From: Dimorphilus gyrociliatus
Taxonomy: Eukaryota; Annelida; Polychaeta; Dinophilidae
NCBI GenBank assembly: GCA_904063045.1
Contig: CAJFCJ010000059.1
Location: forward strand, 1-54,533
Reading direction: 5' to 3'
Length of the DNA stretch: 54,533 nt
The position numbers and the translations under genes were made by a program. Shown one piece after another: positions 20,785 through 34,100 of the stretch. Under the pieces are notes generated by a model. It did not search any database, was not told the DNA's origin, and was given only the letters and a program-made list of their open reading frames with translations. Position 1 is the first letter of the stretch, and each line of letters starts with the position of its first letter.

Positions 20785-22416
20785 GTGAGATTTTATTTAA
20801 CTGGCCCTGCAAAGGATTTGGTGTTGGCCCTGGATGGAGAGCCTACTGTAGAGGAAATATGGAAAGCCCTCCATGATGAATTTGATCTAGATCCCTTGGA
20901 GTATCAAGAAAAATTGCTGAACTTAAAGCAAATGAATGGCAAAAGTGTGGTTCAGTTTGTTAATAGAGCAAAGAAATTGATAAAGAGGTTTTCTCCACCT
21001 AGACCAATGGAACCACAAGTGCTTGCAACTATGAAAGAAATAAAACTGATGGAAGTTTTACAAAGAGGATTACAACAGGATATTCTACATTTAGTGTACA
21101 CCTTACATCCTAAAAGTCAAACATTGGCAGAACTATATGAGGCTGCTAAGCAAGCAGAAACTTCATTAAAACTAACTCAAAGAAAACCAATCACAATGGT
21201 GTCAAAATTGGAAACTCAACAAAGAAAAGAGCCCAAAAAGACCCAGGTAATCAGAAAAGATGCTTCTACAGAAACTCCAAATTTTTGGAATAGAAAGCAT
21301 GTACCTGACAACAAAAATGCTACTAAAGAAAAGTTTTCAAGCCAAAAAGTCCAAAAGTATGCACCAACTCCAACAAACAGGTATTATAAGAAAAATCAAC
21401 CAGCAAAGACAATACTGAAAGAGGAACCTAAGCTACAAAAATTAGAAACATTAGACAATGAAAGCATGTCAGAAAATGACAAAGTTCAAGATATTCTCTG
21501 TTTTTCAGATAGTGATGAATCCACTTGTCAGCTGTTACAAGGCAAACAATCTGAGCAAAATGCTTCAACATTTATTGGACAATTTGAAACTAATACTGGT
21601 TTTAAGTTTGATGCCTTGATAGACTCTGGTAGTGACAGATCTTTCATTTCAAAAAAGGTATTAAGACAAGTTCAAGGAAAAGCATTCTTTCCAGAACAAA
21701 CTGTGAAAAATGCTAGAGATGCGTCAGGTAATAGCATAGAGATATTTGGAGAAATCATTCTCAGACTTTATTTTAATGGAAAGATTATTAAACAATGCTT
21801 TCTGATCAACAAAATCATTACACAACAATGTATTATTGGGTGTGACTTTCTACAACAAAATGGAGCTACCCTTGACTTTGGCAAGAGGCAGATTATACTC
21901 CAGCCAGGTACAGAAAAGAATTACCCTCTTGGAACACAACACTTATCTTTCAAAGGATTTTATCCAGTTCCTCTTACTATGAAAAAGAATGAGAGTCAAA
22001 TACATACCCTTCAGACAACAATTGAACAAGAAAATCCCGAGATGAAGGAAAAAGTTACCCAAATTCTGGCAAAATATAAAGAAACTATTGCAGAAGACAG
22101 ATTTGATATTGGCATTCCAGAGGTACCATCCTTAGAAATTACTCTTCAACCAGGTTCAACGCCATATAGACAAAAGCCATATAGAATGTCACCTCAAAAA
22201 CAAGAAGAATGCAAACAACAGATAGCTGAGTTGGTAAAAAGCAAACTTATTCAACCAAGCAAAAGCAATTTGGCTTCACCAACTGTTTTTGTAAGAAAAA
22301 AGGAAAGTAATCTACAAATGGATGTAGATTATAGAAAACTAAACCATGGCTCTTCATCAGAAATCTCAGATAGTGACGATTCAGAGATGGAAGTTACTAA
22401 TTCTGATACTGGTTAA
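20785..22416 (+). pseudogene. Gag C-terminal part, aspartic protease and first RT motif; pol truncated
   Basis: The 543-codon ORF reads 'RFYLTGPAKDLVL' (capsid), 'LQRGLQQDI', a Lys-rich linker, a retropepsin with catalytic 'ALIDSGSDRSFIS' and 'IIGCDFLQQNGATLDF', the pol linker 'PYRQKPYRMSP' and RT block 1 ('VDYRKLN'). It then jumps directly to an acidic Ser/Asp/Glu-rich tail. The RT palm (YxDD), RNase H and integrase are absent, so the element cannot move on its own. No CCHC zinc knuckle is seen in gag, as is usual for some errantivirus-like lineages. Confidence 0.85.
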
Positions 22417-22493
22417 AAAGCAACACTTTTGAAACAGACTGTAATTATGGTTCTAATGAACTCTCAAGCTCAACTGAAAGTGATGACACTGTA

Positions 22494-22826
22494 ATGAATA
22501 GTGAACTGAATCAAAATAAACATTCAGAGGCAAACATTATTTCTGATATTATAGAAGAAGAAACATCTAATTCAAATAATGAATCAATAATTATTGAAGA
22601 TTCATCCAAAGGAGAACAAGAAAATCAAAGTGACACAGACAAGGATTCAGTCATACTTTTAGATGAGACTGAAACTATCTCTGAAGAATCAGATTCTGAA
22701 ATAGAAAGGAAAACTCGATATTTAGAGTTAGAAGATGAAATAACTATCAGAGTGGAACCAAAACAAGAAATTTTCAACCATTCAACTATAGCCAACACAG
22801 GAAGAGCTAACATGAAACAGATGTAG
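22494..22826 (+). pseudogene. Acidic pol C-terminal remnant
   Basis: A 110-codon frame very rich in Glu, Asp and Ser ends with 'ITIRVEPKQEIFNHSTIANTGR'. It continues the acidic tail of the preceding ORF and overlaps the presumed env leader. It probably is the hydrophilic end of the original integrase ORF. Confidence 0.45.
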
Positions 22827-22829
22827 TGG

Positions 22830-25177
22830 CTTCCACTAGTGATGACTGTAATGGTGATCTATGGCTGCATCCACTCAAAAACAGTTCCAAAACCATCCTA
22901 CCAAGGCACGCATGTTACAAGTGCAAACATTACCTTAACATTTAAACCACTATTATACTTTTGTTCTAACCAACTACCAAGCCAGGCATTTGATCTAGCA
23001 GATGAGCTGACTTGTAATATAGAATCGCAAGAAACCAAGACAATTACAGCTGATATCTATGAATTGAACTTGGAAGAAATTGAAACAAGAGCAGTAAAAT
23101 GTCAAGTGTATCTAAGAACTAACTTTTACACTTACTATTTCTTTGGAGCAAAGAAGAGGAGAATTGTTAACTCAGTTATTAAAGTAACTCATGATCAATG
23201 CAACAGATGGTAAAAGACAAATGATCTTTTCAAGGAAAACCTTTAATGGTGAAAAGAAACATTTGGATCCACCAAGATCAGTTTCCTGCTGCCTACACAT
23301 GGCCAACAACTACCAAGGTGCTGGAATACACCACAATTATCCAGTTTGGCAAAGCATATTGGCAACCTCCTAATATGAAAATTACAACTAATCTAGACTA
23401 CCTGGAAGATTGTTTACCAGGGCAGTCCTATTGTGAAACAGAAGAGGCAATTATTGTCTTTAGAAACCTCAAGAATAATTACACACTTGGGCAACAATCA
23501 CCATGGATAAAAATTAGCAACAGAATTAGTTGTATAAAATTTGCTGGTCACTATTCTTGTCCAGGGTATTCTATTCTGGACATCCCTTATCAAGACAAAT
23601 TCATGGATGGAATTGGTGGCCCTGGAACAAAAATGCTAGTACCACTAGAGGAACAGAGTTTAATACAGGAAACAGGCAAGGAACACCTATACAATTTGCT
23701 ACAATATCAAAAGATTGGAAAAAATGAAGAAAAACGACTATTAAACTATCCCAATAAAGTGAAAGAACAAATTATACTATACAAGCAAAACAACCCCTTA
23801 CCAAGTCTTAACCAATGGTATAGAGAAACAAACACAAAGTATAAACTAATGAGAAATAAAGGCACACTCAAGGAAGTTGTGATATATCATCTACAACAAC
23901 CCATTAGTCCATCTTACTGGGAGCTGGATAACTATTATATCCAAGAAATGCTGCAAGCAGTCAATTGGACAAGGGCAACAAGACAATCTATTATGATTTC
24001 AAAATATGTATATAGTGAGAAAAGAATCAAACAGAAGGTATTACCAACATTGGGCATATGGTATAAAGGACCACCAGCCAGAGAATTTAAGATTACCCAT
24101 GAAGGAATTTATTTTACTCTACACATGTGAATGGCTAAAAAGCAGATGAAGAAGGAAGCAAAACTGAAACATAATATAAGTAAAAACCCATACCATAAAT
24201 TCCCACTGGAAATGAGAGAAGCTGCCCAAACATCTACCTTACTATATGGTATTGATTCAAATTTTAAGAACTTAAAAAAGTTTACCCAACAGCTGTCAAG
24301 TGTTCTCTGCAATCAATTTGTTCAAAGAGGCAGGATGATGGCATTACTGGCAAATTTGGATCCTCAATTGACCACAGTGTTAACAAATGAGTTGGGAATG
24401 CACAGTAGTCAGATGGGAGAATTAGCTATAATTAAACAATGTTCACCAATAGATTCAACAGAAGTAGTTTGTGACTTAAGTGTGATAAAAAAGAATAACA
24501 AATGTTCTCAATTTTTACTTATCACCATGAACAACCTGCTTTTCCAAGTAGAACCAGTTACTCATGTTTTACAGCAAGTCGATCCTGAAGAGATTACCTA
24601 TAATGAGTGTAAGTCTAACAAGTTATTCTACAAAACAACTCACAACCCATTAAATCCTATAAGAAACCAACCAATGAAAGACAAAACATATGTGTATTAT
24701 TCAGAAAGAGGATGCAGATTTCACACTGTGTCTGCAAAATCCATGCAGTTAAATATCCACAATCACCTTTCTGAACCAAAAATTGAAATTGCCAGATTAG
24801 CTGACCTACTCCACCATGGGGTAAAGAAGGATATTGCATACCAACACTCAAAAATTAAGCAAGTCATCAGTTCACTGGAACAGAAGCAGGCAAAGTATGA
24901 TAACATGGTCACTGTTGCAGAGAAAAATGGCATTGTACCCAATCTATCTGGAATTAAGCAGTTTTTCCATAGTTGGTACTACAAACCTGGGAAAACACTT
25001 TATGTTATCATATGTAATATTTGTTTGAGTATTGTAGTTTCAATGGTATGTATCATCATTTTCAACTATATTATTGGAAGAAGAAAACAAAGAGAAGAAA
25101 CTGCTACCCCAAGTGAGAGCACAGATAACTCTCCTGAAAACCCAAAACTAATGAAACAAAGTTGTAGCTTTAGTTAA
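22830..25177 (+). pseudogene. Envelope-like gene of the LTR element (frameshift and internal stop)
   Basis: Three frames form one env-like protein. The N-terminal piece (about 22830-23213) has a hydrophobic leader. The central piece (23246-24130) is Cys-rich with glycosylation sites. The C-terminal piece (24131-25177) follows a single in-frame TGA (24128) and ends with a transmembrane helix (about residues 290-310 of that frame) and a basic/polar cytoplasmic tail. A heptad-like helix precedes the TM segment. The layout (leader, ectodomain, coiled coil, TM, short tail) is that of class I-like envelope proteins of errantivirus-type Ty3/Gypsy elements; family assignment is inference. A frameshift near 23200-23245 and the stop disable it. 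Confidence 0.7.
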
Positions 25178-25187
25178 CATCAAACTA

Positions 25188-25741
25188 AGAAAATGCTATA
25201 ACATTGGCCAAACATAAGTCTGATTAGTCAGCTTCAAGGCTCATCTTTAATTACCAATAAAGGTTTGGCCAAGTTATAATTTAATTAACTTGCCTAGGGT
25301 GTCGCCAAGTTATAATTCAAATAACCTTCCTAAATGTTGAACCTTGTAACATCCTGTTACTAAACATAAATATGAACTACACATTTCAGCAACTGTAAAG
25401 TGATGATTGGATGTCAGAGGCAAACCTCACTATATATAAATCCTCACTATTCTCATTTGGCATGCAGCTTCCATCTGGACCCAAGGACCTGGGAAAATCA
25501 TCTGGAAACAACCTCCACTGGAACCATCCATCTACTCCTCAACATTAGAAGACAGTTTGGTAATTTGGCAACCTGCTTTTACGAACTATGTACTCTGCTT
25601 TAGAGCTCTCATGTTGTTACTTGCTTAAGTATTATTATTGCGAATAAACCATTTTAATTTAAACATTTGTTTAAAGGTTCGAGTAGAACCAGTATTGTTA
25701 TAACTTGCAAACGCATAGATTTTGCCAGCAAGAGCAGTACA
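25188..25741 (+). mobile_element. 3' LTR of the family A element, 5'-truncated
   Basis: It is nearly identical to 17850-18377 but lacks the first 85 bp or so of the LTR; it begins at 'TTGGCCAAACATAAG' after a short non-matching join. It ends at GTACA 25737-25741. No polypurine tract is seen before it, consistent with a deletion across the env/LTR boundary. Confidence 0.85.
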
Positions 25742-25769
25742 ATAGTTACTTCACTGATAGGCAATATTC

Positions 25770-26050
25770 AATTCTTTTGAATTTTGTATGTTAGATGAAG
25801 AACAATGTAAATCAATAGCAAACCTATTCAAAAATTGTTACAACATTGAAAAAGTTAATTTAAATGGTAATAAAAATATGGGAAATGATGGGCAATGACG
25901 AGATGAAAACTGAAATCTGTTAAAAAACATATGCAATGGACTTCATCAATCTTCAAAAGCATTGAAAATTATTAATTTTATTGGTTGTAATTTAAATAAA
26001 GAGCAAAATGTTTGCTTTAGAAATTTGTTGAAAAATTGTTTGATAATAGA
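25770..26050 (+). pseudogene. Detached LRR fragment of the NLR family
   Basis: The translation gives 'NLFKNCYNIEKVNLNGNKNMGN', a stop-interrupted stretch, 'LHQSSKALKIINFIGCNLNKEQ' and 'LLKNCLII'. This is the same 57-residue LRR unit found on the opposite strand at 49890-51340. Several stops are present. It lies 29 bp beyond the 3' LTR, so it may have been moved or truncated by the element. Confidence 0.8.
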
Positions 26051-26509
26051 AGAAATGAAGCTAAAAATATGTTTACATTTCTCTTACTGTTCTCTTACAC
26101 TTTAGAATACAGTTATATTACTCTTATATCTTGGTTCTATATTCATCCTCCCTTCAGAGCAGGAAAGTACACTTACAAATCTCTATTTCTATTGCATACT
26201 AATATTTTGAGGTCACATTTAATGAAAAATTGAGGGTTTGAAAATGGAGTTTTTGGAATAAATTTCTTTGCATGAGCGCAAAAAACAGATCTTTTTAAAG
26301 CAATAAATAGATTATGAATACTTTGTCTCCATTACAAAATTTTACTGGCCTGTTTGAAAATTCATCTTGATAAAAGAAATAACAATTAAATCCATTGCCT
26401 ATGCATCTTAACAATTCAATAGTAATCGAATGAAATATGCAGCCTACTAAAAAGAAGCTTTTGGTGTATATTCGGTTGTGAAGAAATTTTTGCATTACCT
26501 TTAAGACAA
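26051..26509. other. No recognised gene
   Basis: Short random ORFs only, between the LRR relic and the RNase H relic. Confidence 0.3.
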
Positions 26510-26890
26510 ATCATTCTCTTTTATACTGACCATCAAAGTCTGATACAAACTTTCAAGCAAAGAAAACTAAATGTCAGCACAGCAAAATAGATCATGGCTT
26601 TAATGGATTAAAAATTTACAATTAACTTTGTACTAGGATGAAAAAATAGAACTATTGCTCTAACAAGATTGGAAGAATATACACCAGGAAGTTAAGAGAC
26701 ATTTGAAGAACTAATTCAAGGAAAAATTGAGAAGGAAATATCTCCCTTTATGTCAGTTAAAATAGAACAGTATAAACATATATCAGAGGCAAAAATTGTT
26801 TGCATATACAACATTGAATATCATCCGAAACAATACCTAGTTGTTTTAAACATTCTTCACAAAATGTATGCTGACAATTAGGTGTTTTTG
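26510..26890 (+). pseudogene. Ty3/Gypsy RNase H relic
   Basis: 'LYTDHQSLIQTFKQRKLN' matches the RNase H catalytic-Asp motif of gypsy pol (YTDHxxL). It is followed by stop-riddled sequence with 'NRTIALTRLEEYTPG', recalling the ADxLSR end. It is followed at 26900 by a family A LTR fragment, so it is the 3' end of a second, more decayed copy that does retain pol. Confidence 0.75.
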
Positions 26891-26899
26891 GCATTCTGT

Positions 26900-27108
26900 T
26901 GTACAACTTTGGTTATATTTTATGCTTGAACTATATTACTTTATGCAACTTATACATGTACCTCTTCAAACCTATGCAAGAAAATACTACAAGTTATAAT
27001 TCAATTAACCTTCTTCAATATTGAACTTTGTAACATCCTGTTACTAAACATAAATATGAACTACACATTTTGGCAACTGTAAAGTGATGATTGGATGTCA
27101 GAGGCAAA
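26900..27108 (+). mobile_element. Family A LTR fragment, internally deleted
   Basis: It starts precisely at TGTACAACTTTGG as in the 5' LTR, lacks the 'TTGGCCAAACATAAG...' block and ends at 'GATGTCAGAGGCAAA'. This copy confirms the true left boundary of the family A LTR. Confidence 0.8.
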
Positions 27109-28195
27109 TAAGATGTTTTTTTGGTTTGAGTTTCTTATTTATCTTTTCTAGATCAGTATAAAAAAATATTTAAATATATTCTCTATGTGAATGATCAAAA
27201 TTCCAAGTTAATTATTTATACCATTTCTATGAAGCAAGTTAATAACACTTTATCCAGGGTTATGTCCACTTTGACTCCTATGTAAGGAGGGGAAATGTTT
27301 ACTTCCTAAAATATATTTTTATTTGCTGTATTATAAAAATAGTATGGCTTAGATGAAAGTTTTCCATCCTAAATAATTTTGTCTTTAATGCTGATAGAAT
27401 CATTCTACTTTCTAAAACTAGACATTAAGTTTTATTCATGACATTAGGAAAAAAATTCTATAATGAGATTATGCAAAATTTGCTGAAATTCTTTTTAAAA
27501 AACTTTCTCATCCCAGTTGTCACCTTCCCTTTTTCTTTATGATAGCTTTTGCATCACTATATAAACACAATAAATGTATCTTGCTTCTACAACAATCATT
27601 CTGCATAACTTGTATCATTATGTTGACTTTTGTTAGATTCCCTAATCCAATAATGTTTTCAGTATAAAGTATTTTAAATTCAACAACTGATGTGAGTGTG
27701 AGAATTAATAAAATAATAAATAAAGACTGTATTGACAACAAAAATATTTCAGTGAATCATTAATCGTTCAATAGTTGCCTATAAATAAGGCAGTCAGTGC
27801 GCTTTGACTGGATCAATACCAATAAAAATTGTTTGGAGTTCAATGACTCATTCAAGAAATAAGCAAAACAAAAAACTTTAAAATTCTTTGATAATAATAT
27901 GAGATATATGTAATAAGTAATAGTCTGAATCAACAAAAAATAGTTGTTTAATAATTGTATAGCTGATATGAGCATAAATCTTAGTAGTATAGAATTCTGG
28001 GAATGATTAATTATTTTATTCAAAAGAAATCTCCCACTCTATAGTTCCCAGGAAATGAAACGTGGGTTAAAACTATATATATATATATATCTTGTTTTCT
28101 TGGTGTTTTGCATTTGGACTACAAAGTTTTTGACTGTCTCATGCAAAGAAATTGAAGCTAGATTAACAAACCATTTTTTCAGAAAAAGACGCAAG
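27109..28195. other. Gene-free stretch and promoter region of the cysteine-rich gene
   Basis: No coding region could be supported. An (AT)9 tract lies at about 28074-28091, about 105 bp upstream of the start codon at 28196. Confidence 0.35.
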
Positions 28196-31100
28196 ATGGA
28201 TTATAAAATCTTCTTCTTTTTCACATTGAATTTGATAAGTGATACTCAAAAATCTTACTTTATCTTTTATCTTCTTATTACTGTTAATACTTTTTTCAGC
28301 TACTGATTCAGCCACAGTAACAAAAAAACAAATTTTAAATTGTCAAGTTGGACAAACCACTGATAAGATACTATCTTGTGGAATTTGTCAAAGTGGAACA
28401 ATTCATTCAATTGATCGATTAAGCTGCTACAGTTAGTTAATTAATTATTTTATCAAAAAAGAAAACAAACAAAGATATGAAAACTTATGTTTTGGTTTAG
28501 AATGTCCCGATTATTGTGCAATTGGATCCTGTAAACTAAAAGCGGATACAAGTAATCCTGCCGATGCAACTATTTGTGAAAAATGTATCAACAATTATTT
28601 TATGAAGGAAGGAAGTTGCCAAAGTAATTCTTTAAAGCCTATTTTAAATTTCACTTTTACTTACTGAATAATTATTTTAGAATGCTTGCCTGGCTGTAAA
28701 AAGTGTGATTCTATTGACAAATGTCAAGATTGTTTTTCCAATTTTGCTTTACGAAGCAAATCACAAGATTGCATTGCATGCCCTCAAAATTGTAAAAAAT
28801 GTAGTTGGCTAGTAACCACCCTTAATGTACTATGTGAAATCTGCAATGAAGGATATACTGTTCAAAATAGGAACTGTGTAGGTTAGGTCTTGAGTGATAT
28901 ACAATTAAATGTGTGGTTTCAATTGAAACTTTTTGAAATATAGCTTGTGGATCATACTGCAAATCCTGCAAATATACTAAAGGCATTGGAATTACTTGCA
29001 ACACCTGTGATACCAATGCTTATAAAGAAACTAATAATAATAAAAGTACTTGTAAACTATGTTCTACATCAATGGCTGGCTGTGCCAAATGTTCAAATAA
29101 AGATACATGTACTGAATGCATCTCTAAAGCCTATGTCCTGACTTCATCTAAGAGCTGTACAAAATGCAGTTCAATCCACTCTTCCTGCTTAGAATGTAAA
29201 GCAAGCAGTGGTACTAATAAGTGTACAAAATGTAAGATTGGCTATTATATAAAAGATAATTCATGCTTTTCCTGTCCAAGGAATTGTCATACTTGTCTAG
29301 AAACCAACAATGTTGTAAAATGTTCAAGGTGTATGGCTGATTATACAGTTCTTGCCAGTAATGCATGTGACAAATGCCCTGATAACTGTTTAGAGTGTGA
29401 AGTTTCTTCTTCCAAGCTCATCTGTAAAGCTGACAAATGTAAACCAAAATATACAAGAAATTCACACAATCTCTGTTCAAGGTGTCCTGATAAATGCAAT
29501 GAGTGCACTTGGAATGCAGCCAACTCGAGGACTGAATGTACTGGAACAAATGCTATTCATTCATGCATTGAAAAGGAGACTGGAAGATCATGGGGACGAA
29601 AGAGTGATGGAACTTGTGCAGGTTTGTTTACATATATCAGATTTTATTTCAAATACTAATTGTTTATTAAACCATGCATATAGCTTGCCCTAACAATTGT
29701 GATAAATGCTACTTTGAAAAAAATACTGCAATAACTCCAGTTTGCTATGCTTCTATGTGCCAGAATAAATATACATTTGATGATATTAGTGGTATTTGCG
29801 TTTCCTGTCCAGATGGTTGTGAACACTGCAAGAAAAGGCCGACTGGGCTAACCTGCATTGAATGTAGTAAAGGGTTTGCTCCTAATTATGGAAATTCATC
29901 AAATAATATTGAATTTTGTGTAGCTTGTTCGATTGAAAACTGTGACTTTTGTGAGGTAATATCTAATGAGGTGAAATGTATGAGATCACCATGTGAAAAT
30001 TTTGCAAGTAAGAAGTTCTCTTTTGAAACTGGAACCTGTGAAGATATTCCTATTAATAGTGTATCTTTTAGTACGGATACTGATGAGAGTGAATTTTTTT
30101 CTCTAGAAAGGACTAATGGTACATCATTTGATCATGATACTGCTAGTGAGTATATTGAGGCACACCCTGATGAAGTTTTTGCCTGGAGGTTTCCACCACC
30201 ACCACCACCACCATCACCATGTCCTCCAGGAAGCATATTCATACCTTTTGGCCCATTTTCTGGACAATGCAGAGATTGTGGGTATAATTGTGCTGATTGT
30301 TTTTGGCCTTTCGAAGAGATAGATGTTAAATGTAGAACATGTATTGGAAATACTCAGTGGGTTGATATTGAGGTAGAAGGTGTAGCTTCTAGAGGATGCT
30401 ATGGTACTAATTTAGCTTTGTTTAAAAACCACTTGCAGTTGATTTTCTATCATTAAAACAGATTGCACCAATGCAAGACTTCAATGTAACAAATTTGAAA
30501 GATTTGGTTCTCATCCAAATTATAAATGTAGATGTAAAGTTAATGAATGCATGGGAGATCAAACAGTTTCTGGAAAAGTTACAGCTTTACAGGAATCCAA
30601 TTCAGCATCAACACCTTTTCAAAAGTGTTCAGGTAAATAGTTTGGTTATTTTAAAAATGGCTCATTTTCAACTGCCTTTATTCAATTATAGCATGCTCTG
30701 AAATGTTTCCATATGCTTTTGAATGTTCTGGTTCCACTAATGGATATCCAAAAGTCTCAAGCTGTCAAATTGGATTTGCTAAATCTAAAGAAGATGATTT
30801 TTGTCTCAGTTAATATATCTTAGATAATTAACCATTTGTTAGCTAAAGCAGTAATTATATTTTTCAGAAATAGATGACTTTTGTACAGTATGGAATGTTA
30901 CCGATACAGTTAATTGTTTGGATTGTGCAGTTGGATCATTTAAATCTGAGCTTGGTTGTGAACCCTGTCCTCCTGGCTGTAGTGAATGTTTTCTTTTGGA
31001 TAGTGAACCCTTTTGTATAGCATGTTCAAATGGAAAATCTGGTAGGGATTGTAAATCTTCACCTGATATTTGTGATGTCAAAACTGTAGACTTTTGCGAA

Positions 31101-34100
31101 CAAAAACTAAATGTAGTTGAACAAAACTTTATAGTAGCAATTTGCAGCTGTGTAGCTTGTAATTCCAATTACAAAATAGAAAATGCATTATATAAAAGTG
31201 GCCAAAGAGTTGGAAGTTGTACAGTCAGAGATGATATAATAGGCCCTTTACCAAATTGTTTAATGCATAGCTCAACTCCAGAAGGTATTGGATGCAGCAG
31301 ATGTAATCAATCTGCCACACTAATAAACCACCGATGTGTTGGCATAGACAATTGTAAACCAGGATTCAATGGAAAATATATGGACAAAGTTCAGTGCAAT
31401 GTACCTGCTAAGAATTATATAAAAAATGATACTGAAATGATTTATGTTCCATCATCACTTCAAGGAGGACTTTACTGTAAAGGCTATATTTCAAAATCAC
31501 AGACTTTTTCTGTTAATGCAGCACGGTGTGCTGGTTGTGAACCAGGATACGTTTTAGATACTTCCAATGAAAATCAATATACATGCATTTCATGCCAGCT
31601 ATCAAATTTACCAAATTGTGTATTTGCTATTGCTTTCAATTCAAAATGCATTTGTGGGAGATGCTATACTGATACAGCAGATAAACATTTTCTCAAACAT
31701 CCAGTTGATTCAGGATGTATAGAAATTGCAGATATACCAGATTGTAATGAATACACACTAAAACTAACAGAAGGAGTATATGTTTCAGTCTGTAATGAAT
31801 GTAGTAATGATAAAATAGTTTCTAAAGATGGCCAAACATGCCTTCCCTGTGGACCATGTCACAATGGAATACCAAAGCTGAATTTGACACGAGATGCATG
31901 TGAATGCACATGTTTAAACAATTCATTTTTAAACACTAACTCTAATGGTTGTGTTAACTGTTCTTTAGATCAAATTCCCAACTGTAAAGTTTTCGGATTA
32001 ATTAATGATGCTTGTACATGCTCAGAATGTTTACCTACTTATGAACTGATTGGCAATTCACAGTGTATTAATTGCCAAAATGATATAATATGTACTGGTG
32101 GAACAGCAGTAAAGAATTCAGGAAATATGTGTGTATGCACATGTTCAAGTAATGCCTTGTTGAATTCTAATTCAAATGGTTGTGTTAGTTGCTCTTCAGA
32201 TCAAATTCCAAACTGTAAAGTTTTCGGATTAATTAATGATGCTTGTACATGCTCAGAATGTTTACCTACTTATGAACTGATTGGCAATTCACAGTGTATT
32301 AATTGCCAAAATGATATAATATGTACTGGTGGAACAGTAGTAAAGAATTCAGGAAATATGTGTGAATGCACATGTTCAAGTAATGCCTTGTTGAATTCTA
32401 ATTCAAATGGTTGTGTTAATTGCTCTTCAGATCAAATTCCAAACTGTAAAGTTTTCGGATTAATCAATGATGCTTGTACATGCTCAGAATGTTTACCTAC
32501 TTATGAACTGATTGGCAATTCACAGTGTATTAATTGCCAAAATGATATAATATGTACTGGAGGAACAGCAGTAAAGAATTCAGGAAATACATGTGTATGC
32601 ACATGTTCAAGTAATGCCTTGTTGAATTCTAATTCAAATGGTTGTGTTAGTTGCTCTTCAGATCAAATTCCCAACTGTAAAGTTTTCAGATTAATCAATG
32701 ATGCTTGTACATGCTCAGAATGTTTAGTTAATTATCAGTTACATGGGAAAACACAATGCATAAACAATACAAATGGTGAGGGTGGAGCAGGGGTCATTGC
32801 AAATTGTAAAGAATACAATAGCCCAGCTGTTTCAGAATGTATAGAATGCATTTCTGGTTGGGCTCTTGAGCCTGCTTCCCCTTTAACAATATCAAAATGT
32901 CATCAATGCCAAGCTGGATGTAAATCATGTATTGTTGATGTAACTTCAACACCAACTACAGTTAACAAGTGCACTGAATGTTTATCAAGCTATGCACTTA
33001 ATAATGCTGGAACATGTATACAATGCCCATACAATTGTGATGAATGCAGAGCTGATCCTGAAAATCAAAATAATGCTATATGCCTCTCTTTGGGATGCAG
33101 ATTAGGTGCTTTGAAAGATTCTGATTTCAGTTGCAATTCTTGTTCTATTGCCAATTGTGAAGTATGTGTACAACAAATCAATGGAATATTCAAATGTTTG
33201 AAATGCCATCGAGGTTATTATAAAGATAACAATGGAAACTGTGTAGCTTGTATTGCAAACTGTCCTGTTTGTTTAAATGATCAGTATTGTATATCTGATG
33301 GTTGCAAAGAAGGCTTTATTAGACACAGAACTGAGGGAACTTGTCTGCCTTGTACTGGAGATGGAGTAGCAAGATGTTCATATCAAACAGCTTCATCCAA
33401 TATACTTATACCACAAATATGTAAAATTGGTTTCAGATTAAACAAATCCACCAATCTTGCTTTTTGTGAAAGTAAGTATTGTGTTAATGAATTCACCATT
33501 TTTTGAGTGTTTAAATTTTTACAGGATGTGATCCAAATTGTAAAAAATGTAATGTTAATGGAATTGCTAAATGTGATGATGAACAATGTAATCTTGGTTA
33601 TTTCTATGATCCAATTAGTAAAGAATGTTTTCAAAATAAACCAAGATGTGAGAAATCAGAAAGGTTGGGTGAAAAAACTGTTTGTACTTCATGCAATACT
33701 TCAATATCCGTTTTATCAAATGGTGAATGTAGAACTTGTCCAATTGGATGTTCCAGTTGTTCATTTGATACAAACACAAATAGATTTTCTTGCCCTTCAT
33801 GTAAAAGTCGATATTATATATCAAGCAACAATATTTGTAGGCTATGTCCAACTGGATGCAATTCTTGTTCACTAGTTGGAGAAAGTGTTCAATGCACTTC
33901 TTGTCTACCAAGCTATGGGTTGAGTCAAGGATCATGTAAACAATGCAATGTAGATAAATGCCAAACATGTGAAATTCCATCTGGAAAATCTTCAATGGTT
34001 TGTACACAATGCTCAGAGCAACATTACTTAAATGCTGATAGTTGTGGTAAATGTCCACATCTCTGCAAGGAATGCTCTCACAATGGAAACTATCAATGTA

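Noticed and set aside
20493-20876. 127-aa ORF spanning the right insertion junction of gag
   Set aside because: It overlaps resumed gag in another frame and has no recognisable domain; a chance frame.
28074-28092. (AT)n run upstream of the cysteine-rich gene
   Set aside because: Ordinary microsatellite in AT-rich DNA; no basis for calling it a TATA promoter.
31905-32760. Regular direct repeats that could look like a CRISPR or satellite array
   Set aside because: The 231-bp unit is fully in frame with a Cys-rich protein and lacks short-repeat/spacer structure; it is a coding tandem duplication.
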